Below the pieces are notes generated by a model, which was not told the origin of the DNA, did not search any database, and was given only the letters and a program-made list of their open reading frames with translations. A program made the translations under genes and the position numbers. A stretch of 64,000 nt of DNA from Cymodocea nodosa (lineage: Eukaryota > Streptophyta > Magnoliopsida > Alismatales > Cymodoceaceae): assembly GCA_036874045.1 (NCBI GenBank), contig CM072338.1, positions 19,366,501-19,430,500 on the forward strand, in the 5' to 3' direction. Shown here in pieces: positions 35,833-48,855 of this stretch. Every line of letters starts with the position of its first letter. The first letter of the stretch is position 1.

Positions 35833-38800
35833 ACTTAATGGAATATTACTGAAATACATAATCATACATATTTCTAAAATATAACATTAGTATTATAAGT
35901 AGTTATCCAAATAATATTTATGTATTTCAATGTTATTTATAAAATAATAGAACTAAAATTAGATATAATTACTATTAAAAATTTACAAATATATATAATA
36001 TACGAATAATGAATATTTATAAGGGCAGCTAGGCATCCAAACATTTAAAAGCACCTTGACTTACCACCTAGGCACCTTAAGAAGTATGATTTTGATACTT
36101 AGGGCTAAAGTGGTGTCAATGAAGTGTGTGTTCTCAAGGTCAATGAGTATTAAAATTTTGGGACCAACCATTGTACCAATCAATCTTAATAGCATTGCCA
36201 ATACATTGATAGAGTTGGTGTATCTTCCATTGGCAACAATGTATGAGGAATTCAATTCTTTCTTAGATTCATCATCCTCATCAGACCACAAACCCTACAA
36301 AAGAAATAATTGCTTGTTTTTTCCAGTGTTATTATCATCATGTCCATGACACCATGCCTCTTCCCTAAGGGAACAAGGCAAGGTGACACCCATTCACCTC
36401 AATTTCCTATTAAGGCAAGGTGAGGTTTTCACTGAGGTGAATGCCTTTAGTAGCCTTCAGTAACCTAGCATTCCCTGCCCTAACGTGTTATGCAACCAAG
36501 TGAAGATGTAGAAAACCTCAGTTGTAGTTTAGGAAGAAAACCCTAAACCCTAGTATCAGCTACCCCTCAACAACTTTCCTCCTCTCCCCATGTCCTTCTC
36601 CCTCCCCTTTGTTGTCAATTGTCGACAAAAGGTCCTATCATCATCACTGCTATTGTGTTGCCACCATGCCATTGCTTCCTCTTCCTCTACTTACTGTTAC
36701 TACCACAAAATAATGAAGTTTGCATAATTTCACCCACAAGTCTTGTAGGTATGCTTTCTTTTTTTACAAAATTTTTTGTCCCTATTTTTTGTGAATCAAT
36801 TTTTGTTCCAAATGGGCATATTGTCCCCGTTTTTTAGAGAATCAATTTTTTTTGTTTGTGTTGACAATCAATTTTTTCTCACTTTTTAAAATTGTAATTG
36901 AATATTAAATTTGCATTTATAACTCACTGAATCACTAATAGACTCATTGAAAAGTCTAATTTTTAGTCTTTTATCACTATTTTGTTTTTCTTCAATGTTA
37001 GCTCTGATTTGTTATTTTCCAATTGAGGTTCAATTTATTTATTTAATTATTTGACAATGTCCTGATTCCATACTCCTTGATTGAGTCCCTCCAATATCGT
37101 CTTATTGGTCACAATACTGAAAGGTCAACTTGCAGTTGGCCATATTTTTTGCTTAGTGCCAATTTGTGGCTTCTGTAACATAGCTAAAGATATCACCATC
37201 ACCAAATTAGTCGAATGTCATCTCTTGATTCTCCCTTGATGCAAGAAATTAAAGAGGCTCCCTAGAGTCTACAGGTGTGAGTAGACAGAGCATCAAAGGC
37301 ATTCAAATACGCAGGTACAGACCCAACTTGCTTAAGTTTAAGTCCTGATAATCCTTCAATTAGGATTTGCCAAACCAGGAAACTAAACCTTCCACAAATT
37401 CTCCCCATTCCAACTAACTTTGGCCTTCTTTATAGAATGGAACTATTTCACTACCCATTGCAGAATTTATTACAGCAGCACTCACCTACTCCACTGCAAC
37501 TTGATGATATGAAAGTAGTTGATCCATAGGGTAAGCACAATCCTCTAGCCTTGTTTTTGTAGTCTCATCAAAAACAAGGAAATTCTAATTTAAGATATTT
37601 CAAATGATTACCTACAGATTTGTAGCAATCCACATTCCTTCGATTTCCCTCAGTCTCTCAGAGCTTGATCCCCTAATGTTGATCATAGAGGAACTCACAA
37701 CCTCCACTTTGAACTCAATCACACCCATATGAATCTCTTGCTGCTTTATTGATTAACTCATTGGAGCCATGGCTATTGTCACCACCCCAACGCATTGAGC
37801 AAAAACAACAAAATTGCAACGATTGCTATGATGTGGAGCAAATCAGAGAAAATAGCAAGTATGGACTGTGTATCAATGATGATTTATTATCAAGAAAGTG
37901 GAAGAAGAAGCTGGATGATTATTTTCTGGGTGTTCTGCCCCCTTACTTCAGCAATACAACCGGACTATGGAATTCACACATCAACATTATTTATTCCCAC
38001 CAGGGCCACCACCAAACACAGGTTACTGCAATTGACCAGAATACGCAACAACCCATGGAAGATCACTACTAACACAATTAACTCATTTCCCCTGTAACAC
38101 ACTTCCACTGCTTCCAGATAATTTCTAGAGGTATGCCAGTCTTTAGCAATCTAAAAAAGTCCAGTGAATGTCTCAATACCCATCAAAGATCAGGCAGAAT
38201 CTCCAAAAGATGGGCTTTACGAACCTTCACCAGTAGTGCAGACCATGAAACACTGCAGCAGATCGTCATTGCCATTCCCTCCCATGTAAAGCATTATAGC
38301 AGGTTTTCTGTGACCGGTGTAAGTGATCCTTTGCACAATATGATATCTCTTTATGTCAAATTGTAAAATTGTACCAGGAAATCTCCCCCATATAATCTGT
38401 AAAAGCTCCACATAACCTCCCTTTGGAGGAGTGGCACATGCAACTGCTTGTCTGTGATCTCTGGTGCATAACAGACAGACTGCCGAAAACTGTTACATAA
38501 AGCATTTACTTCTGGAGACCAATCAAGTGTTATCATCTATACGACCTCCAGCAGAACCAACATCTCTATTGATGATCTAAGACCAACCCAAGGATCACTC
38601 TCCATTTGGAGGAATACTCTTTGACAAACATATCAATGCCTAATGACCCTCTTTTCAACAGAACTCGCAGATGACAAGATCTCCGCAAGTGATATGATTG
38701 CCAAAATGCAAGCAGCTCAACCATTGATTCATCCCCCACCAATGCTCTCTTCTTTGAATATGCTCCTCTCCTTGCCTCTCCTCTCCCTTCTCCTCTACCC

Positions 38801-41800
38801 CACCAATTTATCTTGTGTTCCATCCTTCAATTCGCACCAAGAAGAGAGAACAGATGAGTACTTCCAAGAGCCATGCCAACCTCTTCCAAAGTTGAGCTCA
38901 GTACAGGGGCAGCCATATTTTGAATCAACTTCCTTACAATGCAAAGACTTCTTCCAACGATCTTAATCAGTACAATTGTACAATAATGAATCCCTAAATA
39001 CAAGTATTCAAAATTTCAAAGCATGCAAACACATCTGATTGCTTCCCCAGAAGCTCGTTCAGGTATCTTCTGAATTTTGGTACAAGATGGGACTAAGGCA
39101 TGGTTTTTTTTCTAGATGATATTAAGGTATGGTTGTATCAGAAAATGACAAGCAAAAAAAAAAAAGCGTAAGGTGAAACATGCAATCATTTATCAAATTT
39201 AAAATTAATAAAATTATCAAAAAAAACTTTAAGATTCATAAAGTCCTACTAATCTTACTAGTTATGTGTGGAAAACACTATATTGGAAGAATTCAATGCT
39301 TAATATATGAATCATACCTTTGAGTTATCATGTTCATCTTTGTGAATCTATCTAACAAAGCAGTGTCAACCATCGAAGATGTTGAAACAGATGGACTACT
39401 AGCATTTAGTGGCATACTTATATTACTAACACTTGCAGGGGATGCAACTCCACTCATTGCATGGGATTTAGTCATGGAACTTGCTTTTCGCTTTTGGGGT
39501 TGCCTCTGTATGGAATCACTTTGGCTTGATGTTGCAGAAGCCGCATTGGTAATAGTTGATGCTTTCTCCTTCTGTGATGCAAATGAAGAAGCTGCTGTAA
39601 CACCAAACTGACCATTTAGTGATCCAGTGGAAAGATCTCCTGATTTTGTTGATATAGGAGGCTGGGTGGATGTTGCCACAGAAACACAGGAATTTTGTGG
39701 AATTCTCCTTTTTGAAGGTATATCATCCTTCCTTGGGTCCTTCTCTACTGCAGATGATATGTTATGCCATGGTTGCTGGGTAGAAATTTGGGGTTTCATG
39801 AATGATTGCTGAGATAGCTGCTGTGCCCTCAACCGCTGATGATCCAATGAACTGCATTCTGTTTCAGACATCTGTAGCACATTTTTTGCTTTGTCAGATT
39901 CTTGCTTATCTAACTTCTCGATCTCATTTTGCTCCTGTTTTATGCTAATGTTAAGACCCTGTTGACTTGGATAGAAAGAATTTCCAGCCTCTGAACTTGA
40001 AATATCACCCACCGTAGGCAAAAAGTACTTCTGCCCAGAAATGCTTGCAGAATATTGGGCACCTTTGCCATCCGTTTGCTGTGGTAATGTTGCATTCTTC
40101 CAATGCATATCTGCTCCTGTTGACCCCTCTACCTGGATCCCCATCAGATGCTGGTTCACCTCATGTCCAACTGGTGTCTGTTTTGGTCTCTTAATACTTG
40201 GCACACTTGTCTGCTGCATATCTTGGTTGTCCTTCTTACCAGAATATGATCTCATAACAGTCTGTGATGATGGGACTTGTGTATTATTGATCACAGTGAA
40301 GTTATTAGTGCCCACAGGAAACCGATCCTGGTTAATTCCCGGGTAAGCAATAGATGGCTGTAAGGATGGCTGAGAAGTTGGAGGTAAGACTGGCAAGGAC
40401 CTTTCCCACACAAGTATTGAAGCTTGCGCCCCACGTGGGGACTGTTGCACTGTTGTACTCTGATGAGCATGCTGCCCTGCTAAATCACAAGAGGTAGCTT
40501 TTAAATCACCTGAGTCATGGGACATATTCTCGGGTACCTTTCTAACACAGATTTTTTTCCCAAGGAATTGATTGTTTGTTGAATTTGTAAGTTCCATTTG
40601 TGGCAATCTTTTTCTCTTTCCACTTGATAAAGCAAGATTGAGCTGCAAAGATAAGTTTAAGAAAACAATAAGCCATTAGGTACACATGAGTTTATCAAGG
40701 TTGTTAAATTGTTATTCTCACTCAAATTTTTAAGCAAGCTATAATTATTACCTTGTTTATTATAGTGTCAGAGCAAAGTCTATCCAGCATTGGTGTTGGG
40801 TCTAGACAAAGTTGTGGCTGTAAAGCTTTTAAAACACGAGCCTCCACTTCCTGCATAGAAGAACAGATCAAACTAAATTTTTCTCAACAATAAAAGCATT
40901 CAGTTATGGAGAGGGTATGTCAATGTACAGACCATCAGATCACTATAAGTCCAGGAATCATCTGAGATTGTGGGAATGTCCTTCACAATATTTTCCAAGG
41001 ACATCCTGAGAAGAACTTTGCCAATAATTGGAATCCCTTCTTTAAATGAACCATTAGTTCCTTCAGGCATACATTTTCTGTAGTCACGAACCTAGGGGTA
41101 ACATTAAAGATTTGCAAATAATATTTAGATTAGAAAGCCTATGAAATAGAAAGGAACATTTTAAAAGATGAATTGTGATCATCATCACCAGAGGAATAAC
41201 TTTTTTGAAAGGGAAAGTAATTAACTTTTTTTAGAAATAAGGATCCACCAAGACAAAAGAGAATGATTGAGAAGATCAATCTGAAAAAACCATGTGAGAA
41301 AAAACCCCTGGTGTATGGTCCTCTACGATTCTCAGCCCAAAAGGAAAATAAAATATATTCATTAAACACAAAATGAGGCAAATCCACATTAAAACCCCTA
41401 AAGATAGCATCATTCATGTAAAGAGAGACACCAGCAAACAGAATGGATGACAAGCCTGAATCTTGGCAATGGATTTCTACCCATCACTGACTCTAGAACA
41501 TTTTCTAAAGCTCAGAACACTACACTATAAACTTGTTTGTCTCACATAACATTCTGGGTAAATATTCAAATCATGGTTATTCCAGCAGGTGCCAGGAATG
41601 TACCTACACCCAGACGTGATTTGTTGTTTGTGGCCTTTAGGTGATTACTTTGAATCAAATCCACATTAAATCTGGCAATGGATCCAGCAGACAGGGATTT
41701 TAAAGGGTCATGCAATTGCCACCTCTGGCCTTCCCCATCTCTGGCAGCCAGCGACTCCAGCCCAATAGTGGTGTCTCCAACAGCATTCTCTTGTGACTCC

Positions 41801-44800
41801 AACCACTCTAGCATGCTTTCTTCAACGTCTCTCTCTCAAATGTAAGCCCTCCACACCCTTCACTTTCTCCTTTCTTCGATGGATACTTGGATTTCATCTT
41901 TGTATCTCTTTTTCACTTGGATTTCGGTTTTTCCCACAGTTTTCCCTAAGGTGTCTGAGCTAAATTATGATACAAATATTGGACTACTATTAGTTCTGAA
42001 GTCATTCAAATTATCTACTGTTTGAGACTGAAAACATATATAGCGGCTGGAACAAAGTTACATACTTACATGCATGTTCCAGTAAAAGGAACAACCATAG
42101 GTGGCACAAAGAGAAGGAATATAGAAAAACAAGCAACACAAAAATTTAATAGCAATAAATAATAGACAACTCGTTGAATTACCTCACACATGATGGTTCC
42201 ATTGTAATACTTGCTTGGGATATCATCTAGTATATCTGCAGGTAGTCGACCTGATTCAATTGCCTTCAAGTCGATCATAGAACACAAACTATAAACTTTT
42301 AAAACCCTCAGATTAAGAATCAACAATGCAAATAAGTCTTGTATAAAATGGTAACATTATTTATGCAAGTAGCCATTTGAGCATGAAGTAGGAAAGAAAA
42401 CAAAGCATATAAGTTAAAAATACCCAGCATATTACATATAATCTTAAAGAATATAACATCTAATCCTTTGGTGAAGATATTGACCAACGACTCCAACGTC
42501 TAAGTATACCCAGTACCATATCAAGGGCATAATGACAATCAACCTCTATTTGGCATGGTCATAAAAGGTTGAATTGTTTGTATTGAATATTTATAATTTA
42601 TAGGCATAAGTAACTCTATAACAAACCCAAGTTCTATTAACAAGGACCTAAACTGCATAAATTCACAGATCTATATCTCAACTCAACACTGGATCTAAAT
42701 ACTACATTTTATTTCTTACTCATCCATGTGGCAAGTTTACCACATATGTATGTGCAATACCTCAAGGTGGATAATCCCTTTTATCACTTGCATGGCCAGA
42801 GTTTAAAAAGGCCTTAACACACAAATGAACAATACCTAGATGAGTAATCATCAAAGAGATAACTTTCCAATCAATTGTCTACATCTGTCAACATCCTCAA
42901 ACACATTTGATGAACTATCCCAAGGAATATAAGGTAGTATCAAAATGATATCTGCCATAGACAGTTTTTAAATCACAACAAGAATTCCATGGCAAGATCA
43001 TTAGGAGAAGCCTTGTATGGAAGACAATCAAAACATGAGATCCTTCTCTTCCTGGATCACAGACATGACCTTACTTGATCTTCCCATTAAGAATCATAGG
43101 TACATAAGGCCAAATCTTTAGAAGCACCCAATTCAATAATGGATTGATAAAATTCTGATTGATGCTAGAAAGTTCAACATCCTCATGCCAAGGTGTAGGG
43201 ACTTTGCTACTCATACTTTGGTTTTGATTGACACCTTGGATATCAAATTCCACAACCCATTTAAATGGAATCTTATTGGCTTAGAAATGCAAGTTGTGCA
43301 AGACGGTAAAGTCAGTTTGGGCAAAGGACCTGGGAAGAAATACGATAAAGATGGTGGCTCTTAAACTATGAAGACTTTTCCATCCTTTAAACCAATGTTT
43401 TAAAAACCAGTTTGGACTGGCCGGTCAGACTGGTCCAACTGTGAACCAGTAACACAACTGATCCAACTACCCCCGGTTGGACTAGTTTTGTGGTCGGACC
43501 AGATGAGGCAGTTGGACCAGACAATCAGACCTTTAAAACCAGTTGGTTCAATTTAAACAATCATGATTTTTTTATAAGGAATCAGAATTTTTTAAATAAT
43601 CAATATTTTTTTGAAAAATCACTGCAAAAGTGTAAATAATCATGATTTTTTAACAATCAGTATTTTTGGTTTTTCAAATATCCATTGTGAAAAATCACGT
43701 TCGATGAATAATGTGGAGTTTGAACTTTGAAATCATTAATTTTCATTGGTATATTAGATTATTAGACTTCTTTTAATAATCCATCAACTTGCAAGTGTAG
43801 TGGTTTACTTTTGAAAATTTAAAATTTCATATATAATGTATATGAGATTTCTCATTAAATTTTATCATCATAAAAGAGAATATGGTTGGAAAAAAAATCT
43901 ATATATTTCAGAAATTTTTGCAGATTTCTTACATTTTCTGGATTTTTTTTCTAATTTCTGTAATTTTTATTTAAAAATAACATCATAATGATGTCATCCG
44001 GTTCAACTGATTGGAATGGTCAGACCAGTAATTGAACAAGACCAGTCAGGAAAACAGTTCATTTTTTGGTCCAGTTCTGAAAACATTGCTTTAAATGACT
44101 AATTTTACCCTTCGCTAAGAAAAAACAGTCAATTTTCCATATTTGGCTGTTTAAATGATCTTTTTAATCTGATAGATTTCATCTTATTTTCGGTGATATA
44201 ATTTTATTATTTTCTTCTTTATAACTTAAATTATATTTTTTATATATTTATTTTTATTACAAATTTAAGTATTTATTCTTGATTGACAATACAAAATAAA
44301 AATACGTTTTTGAAATTGTAGTAGATATTATTGAATTATACTTTAATTTATTAATTTATTTTGATGATTGTGATACTTGTAAAAAAATTTATATTTATTC
44401 ATTTTTTATATATACCATTTTTTTAAAAATTGATACGTGTTACAAATAGGAGTTTGCAGGGTGGGTCCCTTTTGGAATCATCTATGATTGAACATCTCAG
44501 TCAATTCTTGTAGATGGTTGGTGTTTACTTTTCAATAAGATATTACTAACTCTCATCAAAAAACATATTAAAGATGACAACAAAAAACAGAATGTCTGAT
44601 GTACATTAATTAACAAGGGGAGAAAGGGCTGAATGTTATATAATAAAGTCCTTCAAGGTAGTAAAAGCGAGATGAATAAGAATTGGTATGTGCTACATAC
44701 AGAAAGCAGTGCCTGAGACATTCTATTGTATGGATGCACACACTTTGACATATCTTCAAGTGGAGCTTGAAGCTTAACTATCTGCAACCACATTAGCATT

Positions 44801-47303
44801 TCAGTAAACAAAGCAACATATTTTAAAGATGACGGTAGCCTCACAGAAGTTCTAAAATTTTAACAAACCTCACTAGGCTTCACAATAGAAAATCCATCTT
44901 GAAAAAGGTTCAGTGCAAAGGAAATTTCATGTTCTGACCAGATATAAAACAACTGATTGATAACCAGGAAGATTTTGATTTAAGAGATAAAATGAAAATT
45001 ATGATTAAAAAACAGCTTCCACCTGGAGAAACATGTTTCCCACCATTTTCAGATGCTACTGAGAAACCAACACCACCTGCTTCGGCTTGAGCAATTACCT
45101 GGATGATAATAAGAAATATGTAAGCAACAACAATAATGAGCTACCTCATAAGTGGTATTTCCTCATTTCCACTTCTCAAGGAAAACACAAGAGACGCTAT
45201 GACATGGAAGTTACAAAACTGCAAGCTCCTTTATTTTTTCCTAAACAACAGCCATCAACAACTATAATTTAATGGTTTGAAGTCATCAAGAAACAGAAAT
45301 AGTTTTGGAATTTTCTGTTCCTCAAAGAGCTTTTCAGAAAGTGTAAACCCAGTGCAGAAGGCTTCCACAATTTATAGGGTTTGCAGAAGGGTTTGTTTGT
45401 ATATGGTGAGCTCTATGTAACAACAGAAGAACCTTATCAATGTGTCAATGTTTGCTCACTTAAAAAAGCTCAATGCTGTCAAGGTAAATGGCAATACTAA
45501 AATTGCCCAAGGCAAAAGCTGACAATAAGGAAATAGCCTAATTAACGTGAGGTGGCAATAATTTATTATTTTTAAAAAATAACGTACTACATTAATTTTT
45601 ATGGTAGAACCAAATTTTGTACAATTTCAAGTTTTTAAAACAGAAAAAAGACAAAACTACAAGTCTGCAATATAAGAAAGGTAAAAACTTCTAGTCTTAT
45701 GTAACTATGAATGCAATTTTATTAATTAATAAAACAGTCATAAAAACTATCTCATCAAGTCAATCTGAGTAATAACTCCATTAACTAAGATCATTCAATC
45801 AAAATATGACAAGCCAATTACTAGAAAAAAGAAGAAGAAAAATTCTACTAAAATTATCACCAATATGAGAAGAAAATAGAAAGGAGGCAAGCTCTCATAG
45901 TAATCAAGTTTCTATTGTCACCAAAAACCTGTCGGAACCTTTAATCCTTGGTGTTGTAGTTGGGGAGAGTTGTTATTGGAGGAATCATTGATTGAGGAGT
46001 TGCCTGTGGGGAGGATGGAAAAGAAAATATGCAGGAGAAGATTGTTGAGGAATTGCCAACAAGTTAAAATTTGTTGCTGATGACACTCGTGAGACAGGAA
46101 AGAATGGCACTTGTGATGTCTTATTAGTTTTTTTCCTTTTAAGAGGGTCAAATGACCCATTTTCCTGTGTTCAACCCGGCCACCACCTGAACCAAATGCC
46201 AGGGGCACCAAGGCAACAAAATGGCGAGCACCTGGTATTGCCTAGTTAAAGGTGGTCGTCAAACCAGTTCACAAGGAAAGAAGGCCACAAACGTCTTGCA
46301 TGGTTGCCTGGTCACCATAGGCAACCACCTTGACAACATTGAAAAAACTTTATCTAAATTGCAATTGGATTTGGTGTAGATTGAAGGAGTTGAGTCGGCA
46401 CCCTGCCTAGCTCACGCCGGACAGAGTAGGCAACCCAAACCAAACGAGTCTACCCATTTGAACGATGATCACTCAACAATTACTTCTTGCTGGTAAAGAG
46501 TATCCAACAACACATGGATTTATTTGCTGTACTATTTTCTTCTCAAAACTAGGGCAGCCACCATACACTTCCTCGAAAAAAAATATCCTTTTTATTCTTT
46601 ATTGGTGAAATTCAGAAGAAACCCTAAACTCATAAGCAAAAGGCTCCTAAGCCAATAAAATATTGCCATCCATCTCAAGCTTATCGCTGGAAACAAACAA
46701 GACACAACTTCTTCAACAATGAGTTACATGAAGTGCAGGAAAATGTAGAAGATATCAAACTCAGTTATACCGCACATTCTACCACGTAAGATCTTGCCTG
46801 AATAAAAATAAAAATTAAAAAAAAAACAGAAGTGGGAAAAAACGTTGACTTAAATGAACAGTATTTGACGGAAGGTATATTACACATTAAAAGAACTACT
46901 ACTTCGATGGCGAACCATTGAACTTATTCCAAACCTCCAACAACACAAGCACCCCAAAAATTCATTTTTGCACAAAAAAATTCCCCCCATAGAAGTAATA
47001 AGTTATAAGATTCCTTTTTCACATGGAACCGAATAAATGCATCAAAACGATAGATGCTGCAATTTCTAAGCCCTAGAAAGCCTCGAAATATAGAAGGCAG
47101 GAATTACACGTAAAAGCAGACCAGCGCACACAGTGAGATAGGGGACAGACCTGGGGCTTCGATGGAGTTTTTGCGAGAGAAGAGGAGCTTTCATTTGTAT
47201 TCTTGTCAGATTCGTGCAGGGATGCGTTCACCGGAGCCGGAGAAGGCGGCAGCTTGGGCCGGAACTTTCTTCCGATCTTCGAGACTTTGAAGGAGATCCC
47301 CAT
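31649..47303 (-). CDS. PHL: SPT20-domain, Gln-rich nuclear protein, PHL type
   Basis: Twelve exons (minus strand): 47303-47151, 45098-45023, 44933-44869, 44781-44701, 42263-42183, 41091-40933, 40850-40752, 40642-39318, 33711-33494, 33402-33272, 33189-33151, 33076-31649. All join in frame to about 1284 aa with no stop. The start MGISFKVSKIGRKFRPK matches the family N-terminus. Residues about 52-238 form the Spt20 domain (EHEISFALNLFQDGFSI, VHPYNRMSQALLSAIESGRLP, DDIPSKYYNGTIMCEV, SWTYSDLMEVEARVLKAL, LCLDPTPMLDRLC). A Ser/Gln/Lys-rich middle follows, then a conserved HQLNVKKNKVE to HHADLLAAQHKSL block (about 680-809) and a Gln-rich tail with a long polyQ. In Arabidopsis PHL promotes flowering by affecting the phytochrome B/CONSTANS balance; SPT20 in yeast and animals is a SAGA subunit. 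The role here is inferred from family. Confidence 0.88.
32607..32648 (-). repeat. CAG trinucleotide run coding for polyglutamine
   Basis: Nearly pure CTG repeats on the plus strand encode a polyQ run in the last exon of the PHL-like gene, in a Gln-rich activation-type tail. Pure CAG runs often vary in length between individuals. Confidence 0.8.
35094..35690. repeat. Imperfect tandem repeat, about 173-bp unit, in PHL intron 8
   Basis: The motif CACTAAACACTGAGAATCCC occurs at 35135, 35352 (with the next base differing) and 35525. Units starting at 35352 and 35525 align through GCAACTxCATACAAGATATA, ACTGTCATTTTCAAATTA and GTGACCACAATCTTCAA-like blocks, giving a period of 173 bp. The first copy is partial and separated by unrelated sequence. 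The array ends where MITE copy C begins (35683). No function can be seen. Confidence 0.7.
35683..36088 (-). mobile_element. hAT-like MITE, AAGGTGCC family (copy C)
   Basis: A 406-bp element in PHL intron 8. Ends CATACTTATCAAGG (35683) and CCTTAAGAAGTATG (ending 36088) are inverted with few mismatches. The reverse complement carries the same CTAAGACAAGGCAAG interior block as the RRP12-intron copies. A dinucleotide run (AT)n(AG)n at about 35779-35830 lies inside. The target duplication is not clear. Confidence 0.6.
36100..39290. other. Remainder of PHL intron 8, no gene recognised
   Basis: The 5.6-kb intron 33712-39317 splits the coding block between TQ-R and HQLNV. This part has near-balanced composition and several open frames of about 100 codons on both strands (37749-38097, 38566-38823, 38643-38966), none with a recognisable domain. 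It probably consists of old, unrecognised repeat DNA. Confidence 0.35.
43393..44088. mobile_element. Non-autonomous hAT-type element in PHL intron 4
   Basis: A 696-bp element. Its ends CAATGTTTTAAAAACCAG (from 43393) and CTGAAAACATTG (ending 44088) are inverted. Both ends carry GGTCAGACxxGT/CCAGTT-rich subterminal sequence. Flanks CTTTAAAC (43385-43392) and CTTTAAAT (44089-44096) agree in 7 of 8, the hAT target size. The interior is AT-rich and noncoding. It is unrelated in sequence to the AAGGTGCC family, so it is a separate hAT lineage. Confidence 0.75.
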
Positions 47304-48855
47304 TTCCGGAGTTTGCGCTCACGATCTCGACGAAAACATTGAGGAGGCAAGCAGAGAATTGCCTGTGCCTGTGAAGGGGAGAGACCAAAGAGGGGAGAGA
47401 GAGAGAGAGAGAGAAGGGTGGTGGTGTTATTGACCTGAAACTAGTTAGGAGAGGTGAGAATTGACCGTGCCTGTGAAGAGGAGAGATGGGATCGTAGCCG
47501 TTGGCGAATCGGATCCGGCGGTTCATGATTGGAGTTGGAAAAATTTCATGATTACCGGCTACCAGTTACCATCTATTTTAAATTCGATATTTCTCCCAAT
47601 GTTTCACGAAAAAATTAACAAGTACTTATGCGACATTTAAAAATTTATATTTATTTACATACAAGTCCTTATAAAAATGTCGATATCTCTACAGAAAACG
47701 TTACCGTCTTAACCGTAAGTAACTCGTTAACATTTAGACGGTTAATTTTTGTAACATTTTAAATAATTCAACTTAATTGCAAGGTTATCGACTCAAAAGC
47801 TTTTAACGACATAAAAGAAAATATTAATTGATAATCGAATTTTTGTTGACAACATGTAAATAAAAAATCACGTTTTCCTTTTTCAAGTATATCGAGCGTT
47901 TTCTTTCGTTAACAAAATTTTATTTAACATCCATCAACATGATTCTTTTCAAGTTCTCTTCTTCCACAAGAATTCCTCGTTGCCTACAATCCCCTCTCCC
48001 ACGTCTTTTGTTTTGTCTGTCTTATGTATCTGTTACTCAGGTTATCGATCAAAGGTCGTCTCTCATTCTTTTTGCCTATGCATCTTCTGGCCAACGCATT
48101 TGTTGTCTACCATGCGTCTTCTGTTTGATACATTTATCACTTAAATGCGTCTTTCGCCCACACTTCCTTTTTTGTCCACTGTTATTGCCGACGATAAGGA
48201 AGAAAAATAAAATGATTAGGGGAAAGGAAGATGAAGAAAAAATAATGGGACCGTGAGTGGATAATAATGCGATTATGCAAGGTAAATAGTTACGAAAAAA
48301 CAAGTAAGATTGCGTAATATATTTATACACGTGATGAACGTCTTTTTCTTTGAATTTTCGACATTTTCTGTTAAAAAACATATAAATGCTTAAAATTTAA
48401 TTTTCATTCGAGATGCACAAACAAATCGTTAGAAAATGCAAAAATAGGTGACTTTTATTAGTCGTGCCAATTTTCGTTTCTCACGATGGATCTTCCCTTC
48501 GGTTAGGAAGCAAGAGAGAAGAGCCAAGTTCGAATTCAAACAAAGAGGATGCTGCCGTTGTTATAAAAGAATATGTTGGAAAAATATTAACATGTTAGGC
48601 TGTGGATCGAGTAGATCCCATCAACCACAAAAGAAGAGAAGAGATCGACTTACTTGAATATAAAAAGACTAAACAGACCAGCCGAACCCACTTCCATTCA
48701 AGTTAGATCGACCGCAAAGTGGTCCACAACATCGTTTCAAGCACAACACATACACAAATAAACACCACGTAAAAAAGAAGAAGAAGAAGAAGAAGAAGAA
48801 GAAGCGGCTACACGGACGAGTGGACAAGGGAAGTTGGTTGCCCTTTCTTGGTCGA
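47304..48855. other. Spacer: PHL promoter and DnaJ 3' region
   Basis: The low end is upstream of the minus-strand PHL start and includes a GC-rich, GAGA-repeat segment (about 47396-47416) likely to be promoter or leader. The high end contains a GAA/AAG repeat (about 48774-48803) close after the DnaJ stop, probably in its 3' UTR. Frames at 47939-48256 and 48076-48381 show no family resemblance. Confidence 0.45.

Noticed and set aside
37749-38966. Overlapping open frames of about 100 codons inside PHL intron 8, considered as a nested gene
   Set aside because: No recognisable protein family, and frames on both strands are of similar length, so they fit old repeat DNA better than a gene.
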